A DNA stretch of 64,000 nucleotides from HRBIN30 sp964534275 (GCA_964534275.1 CAZHQG010000017.1:1-64000); one strand, 5' to 3'; shown: positions 9,122 to 18,757, numbered from the stretch's first letter. The notes: generated from the sequence alone by a model not told the origin. Program-made: numbers and translations.

Positions 9122-10564
9122 GGGGCTGTACGTAAAACCCCCTGCGCCAAGAATGCTGTTTGCTGTGGCTTGGCTCAATCCGAGCCAGTTCACCATGATG
9201 GTGCCGTAGATGTTCCGAAAGTCGACGGTGTGCACCATGTTGCCGTTGCGGTCGGGCAAATGCAGCTCGGGGTATGCTCCATACACCCCGCCCTGAAGGA
9301 ACGTGCTGACGGAGGATTGGGTTTTGCGCGGCCCCACGATAAAGACCGGGCTGGCCGTTCCGTGATCGGTCCCCGAGTCGGCGTTGTTGTCTCCGTTTTC
9401 GGCAATCCGGCGGCCAAACTCGGTGAACGTCATGATGAGCGTGTTGTGGTGCAAATTCGCGGCTTCCAAATCTCGCCAGAACGCCGTAATGGCTTTGTCT
9501 ACTTGGTGCAGCAACCTGCCGTGAAGCTCGTTGCGGAAGTTGTCTGCCACTTTCTGATGCAGGGACTTCTCCGTCAGTGGAATGTGTCTTCCCTGGTCCG
9601 AGTGCGTGTCGAAACCACCGATCCCGACGCGAAAAACACGGCAGCCAAGGGGTTGATTCCCTGGCTGGGCACCACGAAGGAGCGCGTAAACCATCCGCAA
9701 CGCGTAGGCGAGGCCGTAGCGCTGCGGAGTGGGGGACGCGATGGGATGACCATCGGCGCCATCGATGAGGGCTGTAAGATTTGCCGCAGTAGACGATGAG
9801 ACCGACCGGTACGCGTCCATCCTCGACGCTACAGCCCAACCTGCCTGTGCCCAGGACTGGATGAAGCCTTCGCCATTGCTCGCGAGCTGCTCGTAAATCG
9901 TGCGAAATGCTTGCTCGAGAGGCTGGATGTGCTCAGGGCGTTGGAACGTCGGGTTGGCTGGAATGGCCAGATCGTTCGTGTTCGTGAACGCCAGTACCGA
10001 GGTACGGCCGAAAAACAGGGGATTGAGCGATCGCCCGACATCGACAGCGGGGACAGGCTGATGTTGCCCGGTGCAAAGGGCATCGAGGGTGCGGCCCATC
10101 CAACCGTCGCTGATTCCGGAGAGCAGGGGATCCGCTTTGTACCAAATGGACTTCGACACGTCGTGGGAGAGATTGCCGTTCGTGTAGTGTGCCCCCAGGA
10201 CCACCGCCAGATTCCCCTCGTCGTACAGAGTTTTCAGACCGTTCATGTGGGGATGGAGAGCCAGCTCTCCGTTGCGGTATGGGTCGTTGCCAACTTGCGT
10301 AGCTCCCAGCTCGGATACGGGAATGTTCAACCACTGTCGAACCGTGTCGTACACGGTACGATTCTGCCCGCTGCCGTTCGATAAGGGCACCACTGTGTTG
10401 ATGCCATCGTTGCCCCCGTCGAGTTCGACCAAAATCAAGTTTGTTCCTTGTTCGCATGCCTCGAGGGCACTGGCTTCCCGTGCCCGCAGCCAGACCGATG
10501 GGAGGGAAACGGCAACCGAGGCACCGAGCGACGCCTTGAGAAATTCACGCCGGGAAAACCGCAT
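9101..10564 (-). CDS. DUF1501 family protein, Tat-exported (copy 1)
   Basis: A 487-residue protein with a twin-arginine signal (SRREFLKASLG) in the first 35 residues. The DUF1501 core, related to alkaline-phosphatase/sulfatase folds, starts with LVELDGGNDGINTVVP. It has later conserved segments GGFDTHSDQG, MTFTEFGRR and DHGTASPVFIVG. The start has a good ribosome site, AAGGAGGG, eight bases upstream. It is the last gene of a five-gene minus-strand operon, 21 bases after DUF1800 copy 1. These pairs are widespread in planctomycetes, myxobacteria and related groups, but the reaction is unknown; an exported hydrolase acting with its DUF1800 partner is inference. Confidence 0.88.
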   Translation of the reverse strand: MRFSRREFLKASLGASVAVSLPSVWLRAREASALEACEQGTNLILVELDGGNDGINTVVPLSNGSGQNRTVYDTVRQWLNIPVSELGATQVGNDPYRNGELALHPHMNGLKTLYDEGNLAVVLGAHYTNGNLSHDVSKSIWYKADPLLSGISDGWMGRTLDALCTGQHQPVPAVDVGRSLNPLFFGRTSVLAFTNTNDLAIPANPTFQRPEHIQPLEQAFRTIYEQLASNGEGFIQSWAQAGWAVASRMDAYRSVSSSTAANLTALIDGADGHPIASPTPQRYGLAYALRMVYALLRGAQPGNQPLGCRVFRVGIGGFDTHSDQGRHIPLTEKSLHQKVADNFRNELHGRLLHQVDKAITAFWRDLEAANLHHNTLIMTFTEFGRRIAENGDNNADSGTDHGTASPVFIVGPRKTQSSVSTFLQGGVYGAYPELHLPDRNGNMVHTVDFRNIYGTIMVNWLGLSQATANSILGAGGFTYSPLDFLPT

Positions 10565-10585
10565 GGTTCAAACCCTCCTTTGCGC

Positions 10586-12127
10586 TTAGTGGACGTGGTA
10601 TTGAGGAAGCATGAGGATCAACTGAAGCAGCGGGTGGAGCTTGTAAACTTTTACGTCCAAATCCCGAACGTTGATCGGGTCCGCCGGCCCAAGAAAGTCG
10701 ATGAGTGCAGTCCGCGTTGCCGGATCGACCTGAAGCGGTCCGAGCAATCGTAGCAACCGGTCCACGATCTCGGCCCGAGGAAGCGATCCACCGGGGAGTA
10801 GTCGCTCGATCTTTATCGGGGCTTTCGTGGGGGTAAACCAGTTACGGGCGCAAGCACGAGCGGCGAAGATGGCCCGCTGCAACAAGGCGTGCGACGTGAT
10901 CCAATACTGGTTTCCTTTCCAGCTAAAGACATCTGGCGGGTCTAGGAGCGTTTGTCCCATCTGCCCCATGCCGCCTTTGCCATTCTGTCCCTGGTCTCCA
11001 AGCAGGTACAAGTTGTCGTAAAAGGTATACAGTCCATCGGTTTTCCTTGCGCGAAGCATCCGCAGGGAGCCGATCACATACTCGACGGGGCTTTTCACCG
11101 TACGCGTGCGGTGGGCGTAAAACTCCTCCCGCAGGAACATCGCGCGCAAGACCGCCGGGATCTTGTATCCACTGGCGACGAAAACGTCGGCCAAGTCGTC
11201 GATGAGTTGCAACTCCTGGCGGCTCGTACCAGCGTCTACCTCCGGGTCGTAGGCGTAAAACTTCCACAGTTTTCGCACCAAGAATCGTGCAGCGGTGGGG
11301 CGGCCTTCCGTGTCGCGGTGGTTGAAAATCGCGTCGATGAGCCGCCGATGTTCCTCGACGGCGACACTCGCGTCGTTCGTGGCTGCTTCCGTATACGTAT
11401 TGGCTGGGTTTTGTAAGGGCGTTTCGCTCGAATCGGGTGTGAAAATTGTTTTCGCGTTCCGATCGTGCCGATTCATGTCGAAGTAAGACTCTATGGTCCC
11501 GTTCTCTTCGCGGATGCGCCAGCCCGTGAGCATCCGTGCTGCTTCTTTTACGTCGGTCTGCGAGTAATTCCGGTTTCCCGCAAAGTCGAACACCCCGAGA
11601 GTGAACAACTCCATTAATTCCCGTGCGTAGTTTTCGTTTGGCGAGCGGCGAGTGTTCGACTGACCATCGAGCCACCACAACATGGCTGGATCGATGTTGA
11701 TTTCCTTCACGAGTTCCCGGAAGTCGCCGAGCGCGTACCTGCGGAAGAGCGCGTTTTGCTTGGCCATGTACAGGGATTTGTTGACCCGCGACTGCGCCGT
11801 GGCGAAATGCGCGTGGAGGAAGAGGACGATTTTCTCGAGCGCCGGGTTGGTAGGTTTCAGCATGCGCTCCAACCACCACTCGCGCAATTCGCCAAACGAG
11901 GTCCAGTCGCGCGCGACTAAGTTTCCCGGGCCTTGCGGGACAACCGTGGGCACGCGCAACTTCAGTACCCAATCCACAGCTTGTTCCGGAGTCTTCTCGG
12001 CCAGCATGCGCACCAAGGTCGCCTCCCCGGTGCTTTTCCGGACCCTTCCGTTGTGACCGAACCCGGAACGAAGAAGCAGGTGTGCTGCCGTTTCGTAGTT
12101 CCACTGAGCTGGCGTGATGTTGGGCAT
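10586..12127 (-). CDS. DUF1800 family protein (copy 1)
   Basis: A 513-residue DUF1800 protein. Family features include HLLLRSGFG near residue 18, the LFLHAHFAT segment, NENYARELMELFTLGVFD in the middle, and FSWKGNQYWI with LLQRA toward the C terminus. GGAGGG lies eight bases before the ATG. No signal peptide is evident, so it may be exported with its Tat partner or act inside. It lies between the CHG-domain protein and DUF1501 copy 1, each 21 bases away. It is a diverged paralogue of the DUF1800 at 14721-16202. Biochemical function is not established for the family. Confidence 0.87.
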   Translation of the reverse strand: MPNITPAQWNYETAAHLLLRSGFGHNGRVRKSTGEATLVRMLAEKTPEQAVDWVLKLRVPTVVPQGPGNLVARDWTSFGELREWWLERMLKPTNPALEKIVLFLHAHFATAQSRVNKSLYMAKQNALFRRYALGDFRELVKEINIDPAMLWWLDGQSNTRRSPNENYARELMELFTLGVFDFAGNRNYSQTDVKEAARMLTGWRIREENGTIESYFDMNRHDRNAKTIFTPDSSETPLQNPANTYTEAATNDASVAVEEHRRLIDAIFNHRDTEGRPTAARFLVRKLWKFYAYDPEVDAGTSRQELQLIDDLADVFVASGYKIPAVLRAMFLREEFYAHRTRTVKSPVEYVIGSLRMLRARKTDGLYTFYDNLYLLGDQGQNGKGGMGQMGQTLLDPPDVFSWKGNQYWITSHALLQRAIFAARACARNWFTPTKAPIKIERLLPGGSLPRAEIVDRLLRLLGPLQVDPATRTALIDFLGPADPINVRDLDVKVYKLHPLLQLILMLPQYHVH

Positions 12128-12148
12128 CGTTCCGACCCTCCGTTCACG

Positions 12149-13261
12149 TCATTGGCAGGAGATCGAGCTGGCAATGAACCCCGTTGCCGGTGCCCCGCTC
12201 AAAATCCATTCGCGAAGCAACTTGATTTCCCCGGCCGTAAGTTTCGGTCGCGCGCGATCCGCCGAAGGATTGTGATAGGGCATCCGGAATCCATACGCGT
12301 TGGCGCCGAACATTGGGCTACTCAGGCGCGTTCCCCCGAGCACTTTGAGGTACAGCAAGCTTTGGTCTGGATCCCCCGGCTTCACTCGCAAAAGGCCATC
12401 CGAGGCTGCTGCAAAGTTGTGAGGCGCGGCGTTCACCAAATCCGTGTATGCGGAGCGCCCGCCGCCACAAGAAGGCTTGAGGCACAAATCATGGGTGGGT
12501 TCCACCGAACCGTGGCAAGTTGCGAGGTTGGAGCACTTGCGATCGAAAATGTGCTTTTGGATTTGTTCGAACGTGCTGGTAATGCCAGTGCAAGGGCTCA
12601 CTGGTTGATTGGTCATGGGATCCAATGGCGGGGTACAAACGAGCTTGAACGTGTCCTTGTCTTGCGGGAGTCCGGTTGGGCATTTTCCTCCACTCAGGAG
12701 CGGAACCGAGCAGAGAGTGGTTTGCAATTTCAGGGTTGCGGTACGAAACCGTGGGCCGTTGCTGGTTTGCGCGACCGGAAGAACGACGCTGACGGCCGTT
12801 GGCCCCGACCATAAGTCGGTGTCTCCGGAAGTGATCGGTAGTTGCCCATCCGCAAACAGTTGGAGCGGCTCGAAGTCGGGTACGTGCTTGGGATGATCGT
12901 CAAAGCTCGGGCCGGCATACGGAATGGCGAAGCTATTGGAGGGAAAATTACTTGGGGTGCAGTTCGGAAAGCCAGTTGCATTCAGGCCGATTTGCACTTG
13001 GAATTGGCACTGGCCAAGAGTTGGGTCGGCGTCGCCACACACGCTGTCCTGGTCGCGGCAGCGAACGTACATTGGCCGGCTGGCTGGCGTGTTCGGAGCC
13101 GGCGTCGACTGAAACGCGACCCAGCAATCCGTTGCAGCTGGGCCGCCACCGCCGACAATCTGACCAGGGACCGAGCCAGCAAAGATGACCAACCCGAGCA
13201 ACGGTGGCCCGAAAAGCCGTGAAAGTCGTTTCGCTGTTCCGTTTCGCGAGATGTACTTCAT
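12149..13261 (-). CDS. Secreted CHG-domain protein between duplicated DUF1800/DUF1501 pairs
   Basis: A 370-residue protein with an N-terminal signal/anchor (around residues 14-33, FGPPLLGLVIFAG) and a Cys-rich body. The C-terminal 130 residues form a domain shared with the protein at 5262. The sequence FEQIQKHIFDRKC is followed by C-x5-CHG, an AYTDLV segment, RVKPGDPDQSLLYLK, MPY and finally LLREWILSGAPATG. The arrangement resembles planctomycete-type cytochrome c domains, but the Cys spacing (CX5CH) is not the normal CXXCH, so covalent haem is doubtful. The start overlaps the stop of DUF1501 copy 2 as ATGA, showing translational coupling. It probably acts with the flanking exported proteins. 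Confidence 0.7.
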   Translation of the reverse strand: MKYISRNGTAKRLSRLFGPPLLGLVIFAGSVPGQIVGGGGPAATDCWVAFQSTPAPNTPASRPMYVRCRDQDSVCGDADPTLGQCQFQVQIGLNATGFPNCTPSNFPSNSFAIPYAGPSFDDHPKHVPDFEPLQLFADGQLPITSGDTDLWSGPTAVSVVLPVAQTSNGPRFRTATLKLQTTLCSVPLLSGGKCPTGLPQDKDTFKLVCTPPLDPMTNQPVSPCTGITSTFEQIQKHIFDRKCSNLATCHGSVEPTHDLCLKPSCGGGRSAYTDLVNAAPHNFAAASDGLLRVKPGDPDQSLLYLKVLGGTRLSSPMFGANAYGFRMPYHNPSADRARPKLTAGEIKLLREWILSGAPATGFIASSISCQ

Positions 13262-14706
13262 GGTAGAAACAGTGGGTTCGAGTTGCCGGGATGCACAAAG
13301 TTAAAGTTTGGCACGGTCCAGTACTGAGTCGGATCCCCGCTGTCGGTCACCAGCAAAGAACTGAGGATTTCCGATTCCGGGATGGCAAGCCAGTGTTTGA
13401 GCACGGCGCCGTACACGTCCCGGAAATCCGTCGACCGGTGGGGATACGAGTTGTCTTGCGAATACTTTGTGTTGCCGTCGTCCCAGGTCGCTCCTGGATT
13501 GAGCACGCGGGAATCCGAAATATTGGGGTGGTTGCCGTAGACCCCGCCATTGATCTTTCCACCAATGAGAAACATCGGGCCTTGAGAGCCGTGGTCGGTG
13601 CCGTTGTCGTTTTGCTGTGGGCGGCGGGAAAATTCGCTCCAGACCATGATGAGCACCTTGTCCGCGACCCCCATGTCATCCAGATCATGGTAAAACACTT
13701 CCAGCGCGTCCCCCACTTCCCGATGGAGGTCGTAGTGGGCTGCACCTTCTCCGATTGTCCCCTGATTGGAGTGCGTATCGTAACCCCCGTTCGAGAGAGC
13801 GAAGTGGCGGGCGCTTACGTTGGCAGCTCCTTGCGTGATTCCGTAAATGACTTTGGCCACCTCTCGTAAACGGCGCGCGGTTCCAGAGTCGAGTCCGTTG
13901 TACTGCTGCAGCCACGAATTGCGATCCGCTTGGTAGAGGCCGTTCAGGGCGGGGTAGGCCTGCGTCGCTGTCAGGGTCGCTTGGCCGCTGTTCCCCACGT
14001 AGCGCAACATGAGTTGGGGCGAAGACTGTGCGGCTGCATAGAGCGACTGGAACGCGGTCTTCTTTGCCGCGTCGTCATCCGGGTACCAGTCGTCCAGCGG
14101 AAACTCCAATTCCGCGAGGCGGATCGCCGTGAGCACGCTCGTGGTTTGCTGGCGAAACTCTGCTGCAGTCCAGTAACCCACGGAAAGCGCAGGAATCTCC
14201 GAGGCCCCATAACGCGAAGCGAGGTACCGCCCGAGCCAGCCGCTGCCAGTGCCCCCGAGGCTGGCTGTCTCCCAGATCGATCGCGACACCGCGTGGGAAA
14301 GGTTGTAGTCGGGATACCCGCAACCTTGAATCACGGCCACCTTGCCCAGTTGATACAAGCGGTGCAGTGCTTCGAGTCCAGGGTGTAGGGCCAAAGGTGT
14401 CCCCGTGTTGGGGTCGTTGTCGATCGCGTACGGGCTCAGTTGGCTCTCGAGCAGGCGCAGACCTCCTGGACCAGTCCGGCGTAACAACTCGTAGCTTCCG
14501 CGGAAACTGCCGGAAGTTCCGTTTGCAACGGGAACCACAGTATTCAGGCCATCGTTGCCGCCATCGAGAAAAATGGAAACCAGGAAGCGATCCCCAATAT
14601 CCGCAAATGCTTTGCGCACCAAGGGTCGGCTCCACAACCCGCCAGCCATAAGCCCTCCGGCGGCCAACCCAGTGCGAATGAGAAATTCTCTGCGTGACAG
14701 AGCCAT
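13258..14706 (-). CDS. DUF1501 family protein, Tat-exported (copy 2)
   Basis: A 482-residue paralogue of the DUF1501 gene at 9101-10564. It has a twin-arginine signal (SRREFLIRTGLAAGG), then IFLDGGNDGLNTVVP, NGGYDTHSNQG, MVWSEFSRRP and DHGSQGPMFLIGG. AAGGAGA sits ahead of the ATG. The gene lies 14 bases after DUF1800 copy 2 and overlaps the next gene by four bases. Its insertions differ from copy 1, so the duplication is old rather than a recent tandem copy. It is predicted to be periplasmic or surface exposed; the reaction is unknown. Confidence 0.88.
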   Translation of the reverse strand: MALSRREFLIRTGLAAGGLMAGGLWSRPLVRKAFADIGDRFLVSIFLDGGNDGLNTVVPVANGTSGSFRGSYELLRRTGPGGLRLLESQLSPYAIDNDPNTGTPLALHPGLEALHRLYQLGKVAVIQGCGYPDYNLSHAVSRSIWETASLGGTGSGWLGRYLASRYGASEIPALSVGYWTAAEFRQQTTSVLTAIRLAELEFPLDDWYPDDDAAKKTAFQSLYAAAQSSPQLMLRYVGNSGQATLTATQAYPALNGLYQADRNSWLQQYNGLDSGTARRLREVAKVIYGITQGAANVSARHFALSNGGYDTHSNQGTIGEGAAHYDLHREVGDALEVFYHDLDDMGVADKVLIMVWSEFSRRPQQNDNGTDHGSQGPMFLIGGKINGGVYGNHPNISDSRVLNPGATWDDGNTKYSQDNSYPHRSTDFRDVYGAVLKHWLAIPESEILSSLLVTDSGDPTQYWTVPNFNFVHPGNSNPLFLP

Positions 14707-14720
14707 CAGCTTCTCCTTCG

Positions 14721-16202
14721 TTAGTGCAAATGGAAGTGTGGGGCCTGAAGGGCCAAGGCAAACAGACCGTGCAGTTTTTTCTGCCGTACTCCGGGGTCGT
14801 TCAGGTCCAACGGTCCGCTACCGAGATAATCGATGAGTGTTTGCCGCTCGCTAGCCGTGAGTTGGTCGGCAAATCCGAGTAGGTTGGTAACGGCGTCCAC
14901 AATGTCGCTTGGCGCTGTGAGGCTTAAGTCCATGAGCAGTTGCGGCCGCAAGTGGTAACTCTTGCTCCCGCGAGCCATGGCAACGTCACGCGCAAAGGAG
15001 TAGCGCGCAAGTAGGGTAGCGCTGTTGATCCAGCTCTCTTCCCAATCCCAACCAAACACGCTCGGGGGTTCGAAGAGAATTTGGCCCATTTCCGCCAAGT
15101 AGTCGGTCACGTTTCCGTAGGCTCCGCCTTCGATGTACCAGTTTCCCCACTTGTCGCTGCGCGGGCTCACCTTAAGCAGCCTGAGAGTGGTGACAACAAA
15201 GTCGACAGGCCACACCACCGACTTCGGGATCGTGCTCGTGAACGGCGGCGCGGCTGTTTCGTAGAAGAAATCATCGACGAAGATCTCCCGTACGAGCCGG
15301 CGGAGATCCCAACTGGTGTCAAACCCCGAACGTTGGATGATGCGATCGATAATGGTCGCATTGTCGGGGTAAGGAGGAAGGCGGTGGGCGAAGTACTCTA
15401 GAAGTTTGCCGGTGATGAAGCGGGCCACAGTGCTTTTGCCGTCGCTATCTCGGTGTTCGAAAATGATGTCCACCACTTGGGAAATTTCTTGTGGTCCTTC
15501 TCCCCCTGGTTGGGTGAAATCGCGTCCACTGGGACCGAACCCTCCGTGGTTCTTGAAAATGACCTTAGGGCCACGCTCCGACTCGTATTCTGAGTTGTAG
15601 TCGTGAGCCCAGTCGCGAAACGCTACGCGTCTGCGGGAGTAATCCCACCCCCAGCCTGAGAATGCTCGGGCGATTTGCACAATGTCTTGTTGCTCGTAGT
15701 TTGGAGCCCCTGCGAGATCGTGCACCCCTAACGTGAAAAGCTCCATCAGCTCGCGCGCGTAGTTTTCGTTGGGCTGATCTTTGAAATTGCGGAAGGTGTC
15801 GAGGTACTCCATCATCGCTGGGTCCACGTTGATGGCCTTCACGAAGTCTTTGAAATTGCCTTTGCAGTGGAGCCTCAGGAGGCGATTTTGATCCGCCATC
15901 CATGCGTGGTCCTGGACTTTGTCGTTTCCCGTGGCGAAGTGGTCGTGCCAGAACAGCACAAGCTTTTCTTGTAAGGGGGCGCGTACCCGGACCATGTACT
16001 TCAACCAGGACACACGCCGCCGCCAGATGTCCTTGCCACCAGGACGAAACTTTGCTGGCTTGAAGCTCAACAGCCGATCTGCGGCCACGCCCCGCGTGAG
16101 CCCGGCAAACGCTTGCACGTCGGTTGCCCGAGCCCCAAAACCAGCCCGCCTCAGCAGATGCCTCGCGTGCGTGGCACCGAGAATCGTATTTTCGTCGCCC
16201 AT
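14721..16202 (-). CDS. DUF1800 family protein (copy 2), first gene of the operon
   Basis: A 493-residue DUF1800 protein. Conserved parts include HLLRRAGFGA near the N terminus, LFWHDHFATGNDKV, NENYARELMELFTLGVHDL and FGWDWEESWI. GGAGGG lies about five bases before the ATG at 16202. It is the first gene of the minus-strand operon. The 170-base gap upstream contains a hairpin at 16338-16362 that separates it from the glycosyltransferase operon. It pairs with DUF1501 copy 2 immediately downstream. Confidence 0.88.
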   Translation of the reverse strand: MGDENTILGATHARHLLRRAGFGARATDVQAFAGLTRGVAADRLLSFKPAKFRPGGKDIWRRRVSWLKYMVRVRAPLQEKLVLFWHDHFATGNDKVQDHAWMADQNRLLRLHCKGNFKDFVKAINVDPAMMEYLDTFRNFKDQPNENYARELMELFTLGVHDLAGAPNYEQQDIVQIARAFSGWGWDYSRRRVAFRDWAHDYNSEYESERGPKVIFKNHGGFGPSGRDFTQPGGEGPQEISQVVDIIFEHRDSDGKSTVARFITGKLLEYFAHRLPPYPDNATIIDRIIQRSGFDTSWDLRRLVREIFVDDFFYETAAPPFTSTIPKSVVWPVDFVVTTLRLLKVSPRSDKWGNWYIEGGAYGNVTDYLAEMGQILFEPPSVFGWDWEESWINSATLLARYSFARDVAMARGSKSYHLRPQLLMDLSLTAPSDIVDAVTNLLGFADQLTASERQTLIDYLGSGPLDLNDPGVRQKKLHGLFALALQAPHFHLH

Positions 16203-16337
16203 TCAACCCTCCCTCGAAAGCTCCGGAACCGCGTGCACGCGGCAAGCGAAATCTGCGCCAAATTGTCAGCCGCGACCTCTCCGGTGTCAACAAAGAACAT
16301 TCACGCATCCGCCTCGCCGGTTGCGTCGCAACCGCAA

Positions 16338-16362
16338 CGAAGTGACCACTTTTGTCACTTCG
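16338..16362 (-). terminator. Hairpin between two minus-strand operons, possible terminator
   Basis: A perfect 9-bp inverted repeat (CGAAGTGAC / GTCACTTCG) with a 7-base loop lies 11 bases past the stop of the last glycosyltransferase gene and before the DUF1800 start. No T tract follows, so it may be a factor-assisted terminator or an operator. Confidence 0.45.
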
Positions 16363-16373
16363 GGCAGGCGACC

Positions 16374-17534
16374 CTACAAGCGGCTCACCAACTCTTGAAG
16401 AACCGACTGTGCCTCGAAGTACTGGGCTGCGATTTCTGCGGCCGCTCTACTGTGCTCTGCGGGTGCGCTGCGGATGTCGCCGATGGCTTTAGCTGCTGCC
16501 TCTGGCGTGTCGACCGCGAACAGGCCGCGACCCACAGGGTAGAGCTCTTCGAATCCGGTGGGCTGGGTCACCACGGGTCGTCCAGCGGCGAGGTAACAAG
16601 CCGAACGATCGGAGAACCAACCTGTTCGTAGGCGCACATTCAAATCTTTGGCCGTCGTGAACTCCCCGGCTGAGGTCCACAAAAATTGTCGATACCGGAA
16701 GGGGTCCGCTGAGATCAGAAGCGGGTCCACGATTTCCCAGCCGTGCCGGCGCAAGAGGTCGTAGTCGTGTGGGTACTTCGCCACATCCATAGCGAGGAGA
16801 AAGGGTCCGGGGGCGAGTCTGGGGAGGTGGAGAAATCGCTGCCATTCTTCACGCTTGCTCCAACCGTAGCGTTGGTCCGGAGTTACGACGTCTCGGCGCT
16901 CTTCGTGCCAGCGGCCAACGGTGGTAAACGGGGCGTCTGGGGAGGGTGGATCGGTCTTCCACAAGCGCGTGATGATGGGCTGGCGCGTCGGCAGCCACTC
17001 GAAGCCGCCCGGAGGTACGGTGCAAGACGGTCGCCCAATATGCTCGCCAATGGAAAAATGTCGCTGGTGTTCGTTGAGGAACTCTCGTAGCACGGAGTCG
17101 CCCTGCACCAGCCGAAACTGGGTGTAGCCCGGGTCGAGATCGATGAACACCCGAAGTGCCTTGGTGACCCAAGGAAGGCGGGTGACGGGAGCCAGTGTGA
17201 CGACGAGTCTTGCGGACTGCACAACGCTTCGCATCGTTTCGGAATCCCTGCCGAACCACCGGTCGGTACTCGCTTCCCAGAAGCTCCAGCGCTCGCCGAG
17301 ACCGTGAGCGGAAAAAAACTTGCCAAGGGTATCCACACCCCGATCGCACGGGGCTGGAACGTTCCTGCTGACCGGGTCGAAACAATCCGGATAAAGCGCG
17401 GTGTCTTCGTAGAAATACGTCTCGAACCCGAGTTCCTCGAACCCGAGAACGTAGTGAAGCACCTGCCATGCGTACCCGCCCAGAGGGCAACGGGCGAAGT
17501 AACCAGCGACGATCGCGATGTCTCGCGCAGGCAT
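16374..17534 (-). CDS. GT-B-like glycosyltransferase paralogue C
   Basis: A 386-residue protein beginning MPARDIAIVAGYFARCPLGG. The three neighbouring paralogues share a Gly-rich N terminus (PLGG or PIGGGG) with a YVLGFEELGF-like segment, a central motif DLDPGYTQ, and a C-terminal nucleotide-sugar type region, DRSACYLAAGRPVVTQPTGF followed by GLFAV. The last region matches the donor-binding end of GT-B glycosyltransferases. The ATG at 17534 is chosen because similarity to the paralogues starts there; the open frame upstream overlaps copy B. It is the last gene of the GH-GT2/ABC operon. Sugar and acceptor are unknown. Confidence 0.65.
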   Translation of the reverse strand: MPARDIAIVAGYFARCPLGGYAWQVLHYVLGFEELGFETYFYEDTALYPDCFDPVSRNVPAPCDRGVDTLGKFFSAHGLGERWSFWEASTDRWFGRDSETMRSVVQSARLVVTLAPVTRLPWVTKALRVFIDLDPGYTQFRLVQGDSVLREFLNEHQRHFSIGEHIGRPSCTVPPGGFEWLPTRQPIITRLWKTDPPSPDAPFTTVGRWHEERRDVVTPDQRYGWSKREEWQRFLHLPRLAPGPFLLAMDVAKYPHDYDLLRRHGWEIVDPLLISADPFRYRQFLWTSAGEFTTAKDLNVRLRTGWFSDRSACYLAAGRPVVTQPTGFEELYPVGRGLFAVDTPEAAAKAIGDIRSAPAEHSRAAAEIAAQYFEAQSVLQELVSRL

Positions 17535-17551
17535 GGGTTCGGTTTGCCTCG

Positions 17552-18757
17552 TTACAGACCACTCCGCTCGAGGATGCGTTGCAGCACACGGCCGGAGTCG
17601 AACCATTCTACCGCAAGCTCCCGAGCCGCGGTGGCGTGCCGCTCGTACGCTGCCTCCAACGCTGCGAGAGCGGCGGCCGCCTCTTCCTCGGTGGAAAAAC
17701 TTAGGAGACCCAATCCCGTAGGCAGCACCTCGGAGAACCCGGTCTCTTGCACAACAGCGGGGCGACCGGCCGCCAAGTAACACGCCGTGCGGTCGCTAAA
17801 CCACCCTGTGTGCCCAACACGGTACCCGTTTTTCACGACGGTAAACTCTCCGCGAGATCCGCCCACATAATGACGATAAGCCTCCGGGGTGGCAGCGTGA
17901 ATTTTCGGGTCCACGACATGCCAGCCGGCCGCGAGCAGCCGGGGTAAATCGGGTTCGTCTGGGTGAATGGCCAAGCAAAGCTCCAAAGGAACGCCTACTC
18001 GAGCCGGCAAGGGCAGAATTCGAAGAAATTCTTCGCTCTTTTGACCGTACCATCGGCCTTGCCATTCGACCGGGCTGTAGCCGCGCCAGTCGGCAACTGT
18101 TGTGTAGCGATCGCCGGGTGTCTCGCTCACTGTCCACTCTGACAGCACGACAGGAGGGCACGTGGGCTTCCAGTCGATTCCACAGGTCGGCGCATTCCAT
18201 CGGTCGGTGCCGGCGCACAGCCCCACGGTAAAGTGCACGTCATGCCCAGCGAGATTCATGTTCGCTCCGTACACTTCCTGCCAAATCTGCGTAAACGCAG
18301 GGTCGAGGTCGATGTAAATTCGTTTCGGTACGGCGCCAAGCACATCTGGTTGGTGCAAGCGGCCGGACAAGTTCACGACCGCTACAGCCGAGCGGGCAAG
18401 GGAAACGACGGCATCGATGGATAAGCCGATGCCGACATGAGGGTCTGTGGCCGACCACAAGGCCACACGCTCAGCAAAACCAAAATCGCGAGCCACGCGC
18501 AGCAAGTACCGTGCGTTGTAGGAGACCTCCAGCGGAGCCGGCTGCCAGTGCGCGTCGAAGCAACCCGTTGGTGGGAGTTCCTCAACGTAGAGAACGTCGA
18601 ACCCGAGGTTCCGAAAGCCCAATACGTATTGCAAAAATGCCCACGTGTTGCCGCCCCCGCCAATGGGGTGCGTGGCAATGGCGCCAGAAACGATCACGAG
18701 TCCTGACGAGGTCGGTGCAGCAACCATGTTCGTTCGGCCCTGCGAGCGCCGGCTCAT
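17552..18757 (-). CDS. GT-B-like glycosyltransferase paralogue B
   Basis: A 401-residue paralogue of the flanking genes. It has PIGGGGNTWAFLQYVLGF near the N terminus, YIDLDPAFTQ in the middle and DRTACYLAAGRPAVVQETGF then GLLSF near the C terminus. The start at 18757 overlaps the upstream stop as ATGA, indicating coupling; an in-frame ATG at 18727 is the alternative and is closer to where alignment with paralogues begins. The conserved Asp-x-Asp-Pro-x-aromatic-Thr-Gln motif is present in all three copies and may be catalytic or structural. Substrates cannot be inferred. Confidence 0.65.
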   Translation of the reverse strand: MSRRSQGRTNMVAAPTSSGLVIVSGAIATHPIGGGGNTWAFLQYVLGFRNLGFDVLYVEELPPTGCFDAHWQPAPLEVSYNARYLLRVARDFGFAERVALWSATDPHVGIGLSIDAVVSLARSAVAVVNLSGRLHQPDVLGAVPKRIYIDLDPAFTQIWQEVYGANMNLAGHDVHFTVGLCAGTDRWNAPTCGIDWKPTCPPVVLSEWTVSETPGDRYTTVADWRGYSPVEWQGRWYGQKSEEFLRILPLPARVGVPLELCLAIHPDEPDLPRLLAAGWHVVDPKIHAATPEAYRHYVGGSRGEFTVVKNGYRVGHTGWFSDRTACYLAAGRPAVVQETGFSEVLPTGLGLLSFSTEEEAAAALAALEAAYERHATAARELAVEWFDSGRVLQRILERSGL

